Shown here one piece after another: positions 18,217 to 27,372 of a stretch of 64,000 nt of DNA. Positions within the stretch are counted from its first letter, which is position 1. The number at the start of each line of letters is the position of its first letter. Made by a program: the position numbers and the translations under genes. Below the pieces are notes generated by a model. It ran no database searches, was not told the origin of the DNA, and was given only the letters and a program-made list of their open reading frames with translations. Source of the DNA: Streptomyces cinnamoneus (GTDB taxonomy: Bacteria; Actinomycetota; Actinomycetes; Streptomycetales; Streptomycetaceae); NCBI RefSeq assembly GCF_002939475.1, contig NZ_PKFQ01000001.1, positions 4,399,001-4,463,000 of the forward strand. Direction: 5' to 3'.

Positions 18217-18908
18217 TGGACGAGTCATCTCTCGAAGAGCGACCCCAGGACTCCGCACCCGCAAAGGTGCGGCTCGACAAGGCGGCCCCCGCGGCTTCCG
18301 ATCCGGCGCTGCGCGCCTCCGACGCCGATCGCGACGGCGTCGCCGACATCCTCCGGGAGGCCCTCGCGGAGGGGCGGCTGACCGCGGAGGAGCACAGCGA
18401 GCGGATCGGCGCGGTCTACCGGGCCCGGACCGTCGGCGAGCTGGCGCCGCTGGTGCGCGACCTGCCCGCCGGACGGCGCCCGGAGGCCGTACCGGCGGCC
18501 GTGCGCCCGCCGGATGCTTCCACGCGCCCCGCGATGGGCGCGGCCGAGAACCTCATCGCCGTCTTCGGCGGGGCCACGCGCAAGGGCCGCTGGCGGGTGG
18601 GAGCGCGCACGAACGCGTTCGCGCTGTTCGGCGGCGCGGAAATCGACCTCACCGAGGCGGTCTTCGCACAGCGCGAGGTCGTCATCAACGCCTACGTGCT
18701 GTTCGGCGGAGTCGACATCAGGGTTCCGGAGAACGTCACCGTGCGTTCCGCGGGTGCCGGCGTCTTCGGCGGTTTCGACGTCCGGACGAACGAGGCGGCG
18801 GACCCGGACGCCCCGGTGGTCGTGGTGACGGGCTTCGCGGTCTTCGGCGGGGTGTCGGCGAAGGCGCGGCGGGGCAAGAGGCTGAAGAATCTGCGGGCCG
18901 GGGACTGA
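18216..18908 (+). CDS. DUF1707 protein with LiaF-like C-terminal domain
   Basis: A 230-residue protein. The DUF1707 domain (about residues 32-85) starts LRASDADRDGVADILREALA. The C-terminal half has repeated beta strands with FGG motifs (VFGGATRKG, LFGGAEIDL, LFGGVDIRV, VFGGFDV), as in the cell-wall-active antibiotic response domain of LiaF/VraT. There is no membrane helix, unlike true LiaF. DUF1707 genes are abundant in Streptomyces; their function is not established. The GTG start seems to be the first transcribed base. Confidence 0.85.
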   Translation: MDESSLEERPQDSAPAKVRLDKAAPAASDPALRASDADRDGVADILREALAEGRLTAEEHSERIGAVYRARTVGELAPLVRDLPAGRRPEAVPAAVRPPDASTRPAMGAAENLIAVFGGATRKGRWRVGARTNAFALFGGAEIDLTEAVFAQREVVINAYVLFGGVDIRVPENVTVRSAGAGVFGGFDVRTNEAADPDAPVVVVTGFAVFGGVSAKARRGKRLKNLRAGD

Positions 18909-19079
18909 CCCGCAGGCAGCGACATTCCGCTCATGGCAACGGTGTGAATAAGCTCGCGCACAGCGGGTAAAGCTTGGTGCATCGTCTCTCGTACGGCTGC
19001 GGGTGCGAATGGCCGTGCGCCTCGAGGCGGGCAAAGGTGACTCAAATCGGCCAAGCAAAGCCGTCGTCAGGAGTAGACC

Positions 19080-19436
19080 GTGCTGCTACCGCATCAGCCC
19101 TTGCAGGAAGCCGCCGTACCGTCCCAGCGGATTTCCGCGCGGGATCAGGCCGGCCCCTGGCATTCGGAGGCGGTGTGCCGCCGGGATGAAGCCGGGCTCT
19201 TCTTCGCACCATCAAAGGAACCGACGGCCGCTCGTCTTTCCCGGGAAGAGGCCGCCAAGCGCGTCTGCGCGCGCTGCCCCGTCATGGTCGCCTGCCGGGA
19301 GCACGCCTTGCTCCAGCCGGAGCCCTATGGCGTGTGGGGCGGGCTGACCGCGGCCGAGCGCCGGGTGGTGCTCGCCCGCAGGCGGCGGCGCGAGGCCGAA
19401 CTGCAGCGGACCACGCGCATCGCCGCAGCCGGCTGA
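19080..19436 (+). CDS. wblI: WhiB-like iron-sulfur transcription factor, probably WblI
   Basis: A 118-residue WhiB-like protein. Four cysteines, one in EAVCRRDEAG and three in VCARCPVMVAC, bind a [4Fe-4S] cluster. The GVWGG turn and a basic C-terminus (ARRRRREAE) follow. Such proteins work with the principal sigma factor as redox- or NO-sensitive regulators. GTG 19080 is 6 nt after AGGAG. The wblI symbol rests on its position beside glpX, as remembered for S. coelicolor, so the subfamily is less certain than the family. Confidence 0.85.
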   Translation: MLLPHQPLQEAAVPSQRISARDQAGPWHSEAVCRRDEAGLFFAPSKEPTAARLSREEAAKRVCARCPVMVACREHALLQPEPYGVWGGLTAAERRVVLARRRRREAELQRTTRIAAAG

Positions 19437-19459
19437 GCGTTCATATCTGGCATATCTTT

Positions 19460-19498
19460 CGGGCCGGGCCCCGCCGGACGACGGCGGGGCCCGGCCCG
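19460..19498. terminator. Bidirectional terminator between the wbl gene and glpX
   Basis: A perfect 17-bp inverted repeat (19460-19476 and 19482-19498) with a 5-nt loop lies between two convergent genes and is followed by TT on the plus strand. Confidence 0.85.
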
Positions 19499-19551
19499 TT
19501 GTGCCGCCCGCACCGGCGCGGGGCGTGGCGTCAGCCGGGGCGGCGACCCCT

Positions 19552-20583
19552 TCAGCTGGGGCGCTCGAAGTCGATCGCGCTGTAGGCGCGCAGCTTCGAC
19601 AGGCGGTGCTCGGAGTCGATCAGCCGGATCGTGCCCGACTTGGAGCGCATGACCAGCGACTGGGTGGTGGCCGTCTCCGCGCGGTAGCGCACGCCGCGCA
19701 GCAGCTCGCCGTCGGTGATGCCGGTGGCGACGAAGAACACGTTGTCGCCGCTGACCAGGTCGTCGGTGTGCAGGACGCGGTCCAGGTCGTGGCCGGCGTC
19801 GAGGGCGCGCTGACGCTCCTCGGCGTCCTTCGGCCACAGCTTGGCCTGGATGGTGCCGCCGAGGCACTTCATCGCGCAGGCGGCGATGATGCCCTCCGGC
19901 GTGCCGCCGACGCCCAGCAGCAGGTCCACGCCGGTGCCCTCGCGGGCGGCCATGATCGCGCCGGCCACGTCGCCGTCGGAGATGAACTTGATGCGGGCGC
20001 CCGCCTCGCGGATCTCCTTGACGATGCCCTCGTGGCGGGGGCGGTCCAGGACGACGACCGTCACGTCCTCGGGCGAGGACTTCTTCGCCTTCGCGATGCG
20101 GCGGATGTTGACGGCGACCGGCGCGTCGATGTCGACGAAGTCCGCGGCCTCGGGGCCGGTGACCAGCTTGTCCATGTAGAAGACGGCGGACGGGTCGAAC
20201 ATCGAGCCGCGCTCGGCGACGGCCATCACGGACACGGCGTTGGCCATGCCCTTGGCGGTGAGGGTGGTGCCGTCCACCGGGTCCACGGCGACGTCGCACT
20301 CGGCACCGGTGCCGTCGCCGACCCGCTCGCCGTTGTAGAGCATCGGGGCGTTGTCCTTCTCGCCCTCGCCGATGACCACGACGCCGTTCATCGACACGGT
20401 GTGGATCAGCGCGCGCATGGCCCGCACGGCTGCGCCGTCGGCACCGTTCTTGTCGCCGCGGCCGACCCACCGGCCCGACGCCATGGCGCCCGCCTCGGTG
20501 ACCCGGACGAGCTCCAGGGCGAGGTTGCGGTCGGGGTCCTCGGGGCTGACCTCGAGCTGGGACGGCAGATGATGATCGGTCAT
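19552..20583 (-). CDS. glpX: Class II fructose-1,6-bisphosphatase GlpX
   Basis: A 343-residue gluconeogenic phosphatase converting fructose 1,6-bisphosphate to fructose 6-phosphate. Metal-binding motifs are visible: GEGEKD near residue 72 and DPVDGTT near 101. A later GVGGTPEG loop belongs to the substrate site. Length and motifs match the GlpX class, the main FBPase of actinobacteria. It is convergent with the wbl gene and divergent from the DUF4245 gene. Confidence 0.95.
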   Translation of the reverse strand: MTDHHLPSQLEVSPEDPDRNLALELVRVTEAGAMASGRWVGRGDKNGADGAAVRAMRALIHTVSMNGVVVIGEGEKDNAPMLYNGERVGDGTGAECDVAVDPVDGTTLTAKGMANAVSVMAVAERGSMFDPSAVFYMDKLVTGPEAADFVDIDAPVAVNIRRIAKAKKSSPEDVTVVVLDRPRHEGIVKEIREAGARIKFISDGDVAGAIMAAREGTGVDLLLGVGGTPEGIIAACAMKCLGGTIQAKLWPKDAEERQRALDAGHDLDRVLHTDDLVSGDNVFFVATGITDGELLRGVRYRAETATTQSLVMRSKSGTIRLIDSEHRLSKLRAYSAIDFERPS

Positions 20584-20827
20584 CGGGGCGGACCTTTCTG
20601 TACGGCGACGGCCGTGGGGCCCCTCTGTGGCTGGCTCGCCAGGAGGGTTGAGGGTGACATGACTTTATCGGTTCATTGCGAGAGTGAGCAGAGGGCCCCA
20701 CGCATGAGCGCCGTCAGGATCGGCCGCGGTGACCGTGCCCCGTGCCGCCGTGGGGTGCCGCCCGGTGCCGCCGCGGGGCCACGAGGTCGCCGTCAAGATC
20801 TCTTCGGGCATGGGGGACGATGGGGGC

Positions 20828-21379
20828 GTGGCAGGTAGGAACGGCAAGACGCAGACGATCCGGAACATGGTGCTGTCGATGGCGGTGACGGTCCCCGTGG
20901 CGGGGATCAGTTACCTCTTCATCCCGCACGACACCGGCAACGACCCGGTCCGGACGGTGAACTACCGGGTCGAGCTGGACACGGCCCGGCGCGCGGCGCC
21001 CTACGCGGTGGCGGCGCCCGAGGGGCTGGGCGAGGGCTGGCGCGCGACCTCGGTCTCGTACGCGCCGTCCGGCAAGCAGGGCTCGGCGTGGCACCTGGGC
21101 TTCCTCGACCCGCAGCGCGAGTACGTCGCGATCGAGCAGAGCGACGCCTCGCCGCGCGGTTTCATCGACGACGTCAGCCAGCGCGCGGAGAAGACGGGCG
21201 AGACCCGCAAGGTGGGCGACGTCACCTGGGACCGTTACGAGGGCCCCCGCTACGACGCCCTGGTGCGCGAGGAGCACGGGGTGACCACGGTCGTCACCGG
21301 CACCGCCTCGGAGGAGCGGCTCATGGAAATGGCCGCCGCGCTCAAGGCCGAGAAGACGAAGATCGCCAACTCGGGCTGA
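20828..21379 (+). CDS. DUF4245 membrane-anchored protein
   Basis: A 183-residue DUF4245 protein with one N-terminal membrane anchor (MVLSMAVTVPVAGISYLFIP, about residues 14-33) and an extracytoplasmic alpha/beta domain. GTG 20828 (VAGRNGKTQTIRN) is chosen because family proteins start a few residues before the anchor; ATG 20810 is an in-frame alternative. The family is conserved next to glpX in actinobacteria but has no assigned function. Confidence 0.8.
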   Translation: MAGRNGKTQTIRNMVLSMAVTVPVAGISYLFIPHDTGNDPVRTVNYRVELDTARRAAPYAVAAPEGLGEGWRATSVSYAPSGKQGSAWHLGFLDPQREYVAIEQSDASPRGFIDDVSQRAEKTGETRKVGDVTWDRYEGPRYDALVREEHGVTTVVTGTASEERLMEMAAALKAEKTKIANSG

Positions 21380-21452
21380 GGAGCGCGACGGCCGTGCGGC
21401 CCGTCCGGCCACGGGGGGAGGGGCGGGCCGGGCCGCTCCGGCGCCGGACCGG

Positions 21453-21479
21453 CCCGACGCCGGGGGGAGTGGCGTCGGG
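21453..21479. terminator. Terminator between the DUF4245 and nitroreductase genes
   Basis: CCCGACGCC (21453-21461) pairs with GGCGTCGGG (21471-21479) across a 9-nt loop between convergent genes. Confidence 0.65.
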
Positions 21480-21509
21480 CGGGCGTGGTGGCGTCGGACG
21501 GTCGTGGTG

Positions 21510-22100
21510 TCAGACGGTCGTGACGGCCTGGTCGAAGGACAGGCGCGGCGAGCGGGGGTAGAAGGCGTCCGCGCCCGGCTTGCCGATGTTGACGATCATC
21601 AGCGGGGTGTGGTCGTCGTCCAGGAACTCCTTCTGGACGCCCGCGTGGTCGAAGCCGGTCATCGGGCCGGCGGCCAGGCCGGCGGCGCGGATGCCGAGGA
21701 GGAAGTAGCCGGCCTGGAGGGTGGCGTTGAGCTCGGCGGACCGCTCGCGGACCGGGCGCTCGCCGAAGAAGACGTCCTTGGCCTGCGGGAAGTGCGGGAA
21801 GAGCACGGGGAGTTCCTCGTGGAACTCGTTGTCCGCGGCGAGGATCGCCACCAGCGGGGCGGCGGCCGTCTTGGCCTGGTTGCCCTCCGCCATGTGCGGG
21901 ACCAGACGCTCGCGGGCCTCCGCGGAGCGGACCAGGACGACGCGCAGCGGCGACTGGTTGAACGCGGTCGGCGCCATCTTGATCAGGTCGTAGACGGCCT
22001 GCATCTGCTCCTCGGTCACGGGCTCGTCGGTGAACGAGTTGGCCGTGTGGGCCGCGTGGAAGAGCAGGTCCTGGGCTGCGGAGTCGAGGGCGAGAGTCAT
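21510..22100 (-). CDS. Nitroreductase-family FMN oxidoreductase (RutE/malonic semialdehyde reductase type)
   Basis: A 196-residue nitroreductase-fold flavoprotein. The N-terminal ARTANSF-type helix is present as AAHTANSFTDEPV, with the FMN-binding MAPTAFNQSPLRVVLV near 45. The C-terminal GKPGADAFYPRSPRLSFDQ resembles RutE/HadB proteins that reduce malonic semialdehyde to 3-hydroxypropionate. No other rut genes are nearby, so the physiological substrate is open. ATG 22100 is preceded by GAAGAAGG. Confidence 0.85.
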   Translation of the reverse strand: MTLALDSAAQDLLFHAAHTANSFTDEPVTEEQMQAVYDLIKMAPTAFNQSPLRVVLVRSAEARERLVPHMAEGNQAKTAAAPLVAILAADNEFHEELPVLFPHFPQAKDVFFGERPVRERSAELNATLQAGYFLLGIRAAGLAAGPMTGFDHAGVQKEFLDDDHTPLMIVNIGKPGADAFYPRSPRLSFDQAVTTV

Positions 22101-22169
22101 GGCGGGAGCACCTTCTTCTACGGGTGGGGACCACCGGGGGCTCGGGGAATCGCCCATCCGGCATGAGCC

Positions 22170-22189
22170 AATCTACGACGAGATAGATT
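22170..22189. promoter_or_regulatory. AATCTA-N8-TAGATT inverted repeat upstream of the nitroreductase gene
   Basis: A 6-bp perfect inverted repeat with an 8-nt centre sits about 70 bp upstream of the nitroreductase start, in an unusually AT-rich patch for this genome. This is typical of an operator for a MarR- or HxlR-type repressor. No such regulator gene is adjacent. Confidence 0.4.
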
Positions 22190-22430
22190 AACTTTCAACT
22201 AAAACCGGCCCGCGTGAGAGTCAGCTCACAGGAAGGGCGGGGTGCGGTGGCGTGTGACGGGTGGGGTGGTGTCCGGGCGCGCGGTGGGGAGGGCGTGAGG
22301 GGGCGTCGGTGCCGTTCCTCGGCGCGGGGGCCGGGTGCGGTCGGCTATGCCCGGGCGGGCCTTCCGGGGCCCGGGACGGGCCGCCCGGCCCGGCCGCGAG
22401 CGCGGCCGGCGAGGCCGCCGCCCCTGCGCC
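22190..22430. other. Non-coding stretch between the nitroreductase and xseB
   Basis: Together with 22101-22189 this leaves about 330 bp without a gene. I see the inverted repeat upstream of the nitroreductase and a hairpin CCGGCCGC-GAGC-GCGGCCGG at 22390-22409, downstream of xseB, that could end the xseAB transcript. No credible reading frame is present. Confidence 0.5.
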
Positions 22431-22682
22431 TCAGGCCTCCGTGGGCTCCGTCTCCTCGCCCTCTTCCTGGGCCAGCGCCGCGTCCAGCCTCGCCCGCGCG
22501 CCGTCCAGCCAGCGCCGGCACACCTTCGCCAGCGCCTCGCCGCGCTCCCACAGCGCCAGCGACTCCTCCAGCGTCGTGCCACCGGCCTCCAGCCGGCGCA
22601 CCACGTCGATCAGCTCGTCGCGGGCCTGCTCGTAGCCCAGCGCATCCGTCGCGTCGGTCGTCGCGTCCGTAGTCGTCGCCAT
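22431..22682 (-). CDS. xseB: Exodeoxyribonuclease VII small subunit
   Basis: An 83-residue helical protein. The core YEQARDELIDVVRRLEAGGT and LEESLALWERGEAL match XseB. It joins XseA to form exonuclease VII, which degrades single-stranded DNA in both directions to oligonucleotides. It starts 9 bp after the xseA stop, in one transcription unit. An acidic C-terminus (EEGEETEPTEA) is typical of actinobacterial copies. Confidence 0.93.
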   Translation of the reverse strand: MATTTDATTDATDALGYEQARDELIDVVRRLEAGGTTLEESLALWERGEALAKVCRRWLDGARARLDAALAQEEGEETEPTEA

Positions 22683-22691
22683 GCCACCACC

Positions 22692-23927
22692 CTAGGGGCG
22701 CGGTGTGACAGCGGGCGGCACGGCGACCGGGCGCACCGTGAACTCGCCCTCCGCCACGCGCGCCCGCAGCTCCTCCTCCGGCGTCACCTCGGCCGCCGCC
22801 CGCACCACCGAGCCGTCCGCGTGCTGGAGGACGGCGTAGCCGCGCCGCAGCGTCGCCGCCGGCGACAGCGCCACCACGCGGGCCAGCGTGTGCGACAGCT
22901 CCGAGTCCGCGCGGTCCAGCAGGTGCCCGAGCGTCCGGCGGCTCCGGGCGGCCAGCGCGTCGACCTGCTCCGCCCGCTCGTCCACCATCCGCTGCGGCCG
23001 CTCCATGCACGGCCGCGCCCGCGCCGCCGCCAGGCCGCGCTCCTCGCGGTCGAGGTGCGCGGTCACGCAGCGCAGCGCCCGCTCGCGCAGGTGCCGCACG
23101 CGGGTCAGCTCCTCGCCGACGTCCGGCACGACCCGCTTCGCCGCGTCCGTGGGCGTGGACGCGCGCAGGTCGGCCACCAGGTCGAGGAGCGGAGTGTCCG
23201 GCTCGTGGCCGATCGCCGACACGACGGGGGTGCGGCAGGCGGCCACGGTGCGTACGAGCTGTTCGTCCGAGAAGGGCAGGAGGTCCTCGACGCTGCCGCC
23301 GCCGCGCGCCACGATGACCACGTCGACCTCGGGGTGGGCGTCCAGCTCCTGGACCGCCTCGATGACGCTCGGTACGGCGTGCACGCCCTGGACGGGGACG
23401 TTGCGGACCTCGAAGCGGACGGCCGGCCAGCGGTGGCGGGCGTTCTCCAGCACGTCGCGTTCGGCGGCGGAGGCGCGGCCGCAGACCAGGCCGATCAGCT
23501 GGGGGAGGAAGGGGAGCGCACGCTTGCGTTCGGCGGCGAACAGGCCCTCGGCGGCGAGGGACTTCTTCAGCTGTTCCAGCCGCGCCAGCAGCTCGCCGAC
23601 GCCGACCGGGCGGATCTCGGCCGCGCGCAGCGAGAGCTGGCCGCGGGGGGCGTACCACTCGGGCTTGGCGTGCACGACGACGCGGGCGCCCTCGGAGACG
23701 ACGTCGGCGACGCGGTCGAAGACGGCCCGGTAGCAGGTGACGGAGAGGGAGACGTCGTGCGAGGGGTCGCGCAGTGTCAGGAACACGACGCCCGCGCCGG
23801 GGCGGCGGGACAGCTGCGTGATCTGGCCCTCGACCCAGACCGCGCCGAGGCGGTCGATCCAGCCGCCGATCAGCCGGGACACCTGGCCTACGGGCATGGG
23901 CGCGTCCGGGGACGTGTTCACTGCCAT
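22692..23927 (-). CDS. xseA: Exodeoxyribonuclease VII large subunit
   Basis: A 411-residue catalytic subunit. The N-terminal OB fold (VGQVSRLIGGWIDRLGAVWV, VEGQITQLSRRPG) precedes the nuclease domain. That domain has the GLVCGRASAAERDVLENARHR region, DVVIVARGGGSVEDLLPFS and AIGHEPDTPLLD. ATG 23927 (MAVNTSPDAP) is chosen over an in-frame start 75 bp earlier that adds unrelated basic residues. The gene is coupled with xseB downstream. Confidence 0.95.
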   Translation of the reverse strand: MAVNTSPDAPMPVGQVSRLIGGWIDRLGAVWVEGQITQLSRRPGAGVVFLTLRDPSHDVSLSVTCYRAVFDRVADVVSEGARVVVHAKPEWYAPRGQLSLRAAEIRPVGVGELLARLEQLKKSLAAEGLFAAERKRALPFLPQLIGLVCGRASAAERDVLENARHRWPAVRFEVRNVPVQGVHAVPSVIEAVQELDAHPEVDVVIVARGGGSVEDLLPFSDEQLVRTVAACRTPVVSAIGHEPDTPLLDLVADLRASTPTDAAKRVVPDVGEELTRVRHLRERALRCVTAHLDREERGLAAARARPCMERPQRMVDERAEQVDALAARSRRTLGHLLDRADSELSHTLARVVALSPAATLRRGYAVLQHADGSVVRAAAEVTPEEELRARVAEGEFTVRPVAVPPAVTPRP

Positions 23928-24124
23928 GCGGTGAGCGTAGCGGTGGGGGGTGACACGGTGCCCTGGCGGCCGGTGGGCGGACGGGCCCTTCTGGGGCTGC
24001 ACTCTTTGCGGCTACTGGTTCCGTGTCGATCGTGCCCCGCACTCCCGCACAGAGTGCTTCACGCCCCTGCCAGGGCCCATCCGCCCCGCCCCGGCCAGTC
24101 CGGGGACGTCGTCCCGCCGGGCGG

Positions 24125-25474
24125 TCAGCGCGCCGGTCCCCGCCGCCGTGCCGTCTGGACGGCCAGGACCAGCAGGCCCGCACCCAGCCATGCCGCCCCC
24201 ACCAGTTGGGCCGTCCGCGACGCCGTCAGGATCACGGCGACCACCACCGCCAGGCCCAGCAGGGGCACCGCCACGTGCCGGGGCGGCACACCGTCCGCGC
24301 GTCGTGCGGACCAGGCGATCACCGAAACGTGGAGCAGGGCGAAGGCCGTCAGTGCCCCCACGTCCACCACCGACACCAGCCGGTCCAAGCCGTCCGCGCG
24401 CCGTGCCGCCCACACCGCCGCGACCAGCGTCACCGCCGCCGCCCCGAGCAGGGCCCGGCGCGGCGCGCCCGAGCCCCGGTCGACCTTCGACAGCAGGCCC
24501 GGCAGGCGGCGGTCCCGGGCCATCGCGAAGAGGAGGCGGCCCGCCGCCGCCTGGCCCGCCAGTGCCGCGAAGGCCGCGCCGAGCGCCTTGCTGGCCGCCA
24601 CGAGGTCGTGCAGCCACGCGCCCGTCGCCGCGTCGACCGTGTCGTAGAAGGCCGCGCCCTGCTCCGCGGGCTTCGCCGCCAGCTCCGCCGGGGACGCGGG
24701 GGCGAGAAGGGCCGCCAGATACGTCTGGAGGACGAAGAGCACCCCCGCCACCGCCAGGCACGTCAGGACCGCGCGGGCCACGTTCTCGGAGCCGCCCGTT
24801 GACTCCTCCGCGAACGTGGCGATCGCGTCGAAGCCCAGGTACGACAGGACCGCCACCGAGACCGCCCCCAGCACCGCCGTGGTGTCGAAGCCGCCCTCCC
24901 CGGTCAGCGGTGACAGCCAGCCGTGGCGCGGTCCGTCCTGGGCCAGGGCGACGGCCGCCGCCCCCACGAAGACCGCGAGGACCGCGATCTCCATGGCGAG
25001 CACCAGGAAGCCGGCCAGCGCCGCGGTGCGGACGCCCGTCAGGTTCAGCCCCGTGGTGACGGCCACCGCGATCGCCGTCCACACCCACGAGGGCACGGAC
25101 GGCACCAGGGCGTGCATCGCGATGCCGGAGAAGAGGTAGGCCACCGCCGGGATCAGGACGTAGTCGAGCATCGCCATCCACCCGGCGACGAAGCCCGGCC
25201 CCTCACCGAGCGCCACGCGCGCGTACGCGTACACCGAGCCGGCCTGCGGGGCGACGCGCACCATCTGCGCGTAGGAGTGGGCGGTGAAGGCCATCGCCAC
25301 CGTCGCCACGACGTAGACCAGCGCCACCGCCCCGTGCGACTTCGCCGACAGCGTGCCGAAGACGCCGACCGGCGCCATGGGGGCGATGAACAGCAGGCCG
25401 TAGACCACGAGGTCGCGGAACGTGAGGGTGCGGTGGAGCGTGCCCTCGCCGGCGAAGGGAGGAGGGGTGGCCAT
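24125..25474 (-). CDS. APC-superfamily amino acid permease
   Basis: A 449-residue permease with about 12 hydrophobic segments. The first helix carries the APC substrate motif in LLFIAPMAPVGVFG; YAQMVRVAPQAGSVYAYAR and LSYLGFDAIATFAEEST are typical of the amino acid/polyamine/organocation family. The in-frame extension beyond ATG 25474 lies antisense to ispH and is rejected. It is divergent from ispH with a 66-bp gap. The substrate is not identifiable. Confidence 0.9.
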   Translation of the reverse strand: MATPPPFAGEGTLHRTLTFRDLVVYGLLFIAPMAPVGVFGTLSAKSHGAVALVYVVATVAMAFTAHSYAQMVRVAPQAGSVYAYARVALGEGPGFVAGWMAMLDYVLIPAVAYLFSGIAMHALVPSVPSWVWTAIAVAVTTGLNLTGVRTAALAGFLVLAMEIAVLAVFVGAAAVALAQDGPRHGWLSPLTGEGGFDTTAVLGAVSVAVLSYLGFDAIATFAEESTGGSENVARAVLTCLAVAGVLFVLQTYLAALLAPASPAELAAKPAEQGAAFYDTVDAATGAWLHDLVAASKALGAAFAALAGQAAAGRLLFAMARDRRLPGLLSKVDRGSGAPRRALLGAAAVTLVAAVWAARRADGLDRLVSVVDVGALTAFALLHVSVIAWSARRADGVPPRHVAVPLLGLAVVVAVILTASRTAQLVGAAWLGAGLLVLAVQTARRRGPAR

Positions 25475-25540
25475 GGGGTCAGTATTCGTGCGCCGCCCCG
25501 GGCGATGGCCGGGCCACGCCGGTGGGCGGAGGCCCTTACG

Positions 25541-26539
25541 ATGGACCGCATGACTGCCACCCCCGCCCGCAAGGTCCTGCTCGCCGCCCCTCGTGGCTAC
25601 TGCGCGGGTGTGGACCGTGCCGTGATCGCCGTCGAGAAGGCGCTGGAGCAGTACGGCGCGCCCGTCTACGTGCGGCACGAGATCGTTCACAACAAGTACG
25701 TCGTGAAGACCCTGGAGAAGAAGGGTGCGATCTTCGTCGACGAGACGGCGGAGGTGCCCGAGGGCAACATCGTCATCTTCTCCGCGCACGGTGTCGCGCC
25801 GGTCGTCCACGAGGAGGCCGAGCGCGGCAAGCTCGCCACCATCGACGCCACGTGCCCCCTGGTGACCAAGGTCCACAAGGAAGCCGTCCGCTTCGCCAAC
25901 GACGACTACGACATCCTCCTCATCGGCCACGAGGGCCACGAGGAGGTCATCGGCACCAGCGGTGAGGCGCCCGACCACATCACGCTGGTCGACGGGCCGG
26001 AGGACGTGGCGAACGTCGAGGTCCGCGACCCGGAGAAGGTCGTGTGGCTGTCGCAGACCACGCTGTCGGTCGACGAGACCATGGAGACCGTCGGCGCGCT
26101 CAAGCAGCGCTTCCCGCTGCTGCAGTCGCCGCCCAGCGACGACATCTGCTACGCCACGCAGAACCGGCAGGTCGCCGTCAAGCAGATGGGCGCCGAGGCC
26201 GACCTCGTCATCGTCGTCGGCTCCCGCAACTCCTCGAACTCCAAGCGCCTGGTCGAGGTGGCCCTGGGCGCCGGCGCCCGGGCGTCCTACCTGGTCGACT
26301 ACGCCGAGGAGATCGACGAGACCTGGCTGGAGGGCGTCTCCACCGTCGGCGTCACCTCCGGCGCGTCCGTCCCCGAGATCCTCGTCGAGGGCGTCCTGGA
26401 GTGGCTGGCCCAGCGCGGCTTCGGCGACGTGGAGACCGTCACGGCCGCCGAGGAGCACATCGCCTTCTCGCTGCCCAAGGAGCTGCGCCGTGACCTGCGC
26501 GCCGAGGCGGCCGCGCTCACGGGCGACTCCGCGGGCTGA
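25541..26539 (+). CDS. ispH: 4-hydroxy-3-methylbut-2-enyl diphosphate reductase
   Basis: A 332-residue [4Fe-4S] enzyme making IPP and DMAPP in the last step of the MEP isoprenoid pathway. The three cluster cysteines are in RGYCAGVDRA, DATCPLVTKVHKE and DDICYATQNRQ. Catalytic residues lie in HEGHEEVIGT and SRNSSNSKRLVE. ATG 25541 sits 8 nt after GGAGG; a second ATG at 25550 gives MTATPARK and is also possible. Confidence 0.95.
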   Translation: MDRMTATPARKVLLAAPRGYCAGVDRAVIAVEKALEQYGAPVYVRHEIVHNKYVVKTLEKKGAIFVDETAEVPEGNIVIFSAHGVAPVVHEEAERGKLATIDATCPLVTKVHKEAVRFANDDYDILLIGHEGHEEVIGTSGEAPDHITLVDGPEDVANVEVRDPEKVVWLSQTTLSVDETMETVGALKQRFPLLQSPPSDDICYATQNRQVAVKQMGAEADLVIVVGSRNSSNSKRLVEVALGAGARASYLVDYAEEIDETWLEGVSTVGVTSGASVPEILVEGVLEWLAQRGFGDVETVTAAEEHIAFSLPKELRRDLRAEAAALTGDSAG

Positions 26540-26607
26540 CCGGGCGTCCCGAACGGGGCCGTCGCGTACGAGGGGTGCGGGCCCGCCGCACCCCTTAGCG
26601 TGGCCGT

Positions 26608-27372
26608 ATGAACGTATTCGGCGTGGACATCGGCGGATCGGGCATCAAGGGCGCTCCGGTGGACCCGGGGCGCGGCGAGGTCACGGAGGAGCGCTTCAAG
26701 GTGCTCACCCCGCGTCCGGCCACCCCGGACGCGGTCGCCTCCTGCGTCCGGAAGGTCGTCCGGCACTTCGGCGTGCCCGTCGGGCCCGTGGGGGTGACGT
26801 TCCCGGGCGTCGTGGCCGGCGGGACGACCCGCACGGCGGCCAACGTGGCCGAGGAGTGGATCGGGCAGGACGCCGCCGGGCTGTTCGGCGAGGAGCTGGG
26901 CGCCCCGGTGACGGTGATCAACGACGCGGACGCGGCGGGGCTGGCCGAGATGACCTTCGGCGCCGGCCGGGGCCGTACGGGCACGGTGGTGGTGCTCACC
27001 TTCGGCACCGGCATCGGCAGCGCGCTCTTCACCGGCGGCAGGCTGGTGCCCAACACCGAGCTGGGCCACCTGGAGCTGCACGGACACGACGCGGAGACGC
27101 GCGCCTCCACCCGGGCCAAGGAGGACGAGGACCTGAGCTGGGGCCGCTGGGCCAAGCGGGTCGGACGCTACCTCGCCCACGTGGAGATGCTGTTCTCGCC
27201 CGAGCTGTTCGTGATCGGCGGCGGCGTCAGCCGGAAGGCGGACAAGTTCCTGCCGCTGATCGAGGGGGTCAGCGCGGAGATCGTCCCGGCCCGGCTCCAG
27301 AACAACGCGGGGATCGTGGGCGCCGCGATGGCCGCTGCCGCAGCCGGTTCCGGGCCCGTCGTCGCGTCCTGA
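26608..27372 (+). CDS. ppgK: Polyphosphate glucokinase
   Basis: A 254-residue ROK-fold kinase phosphorylating glucose with polyphosphate or ATP. Visible motifs are VFGVDIGGSGIKG (phosphate 1), the catalytic Asp in VINDADAAGLAEM, LTFGTGIGSALF and the TELGHLELHG substrate loop. Length matches actinobacterial PpgK. Its last 104 bp overlap the 3' end of the converging DUF6542 gene. It is placed in cytosolic sugar metabolism and not linked to ispH functionally. Confidence 0.93.
   Translation: MNVFGVDIGGSGIKGAPVDPGRGEVTEERFKVLTPRPATPDAVASCVRKVVRHFGVPVGPVGVTFPGVVAGGTTRTAANVAEEWIGQDAAGLFGEELGAPVTVINDADAAGLAEMTFGAGRGRTGTVVVLTFGTGIGSALFTGGRLVPNTELGHLELHGHDAETRASTRAKEDEDLSWGRWAKRVGRYLAHVEMLFSPELFVIGGGVSRKADKFLPLIEGVSAEIVPARLQNNAGIVGAAMAAAAAGSGPVVAS

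Noticed and set aside
22682..22692. Overlap between xseA and xseB
   Set aside because: The genes are separated by 9 bp and do not overlap.
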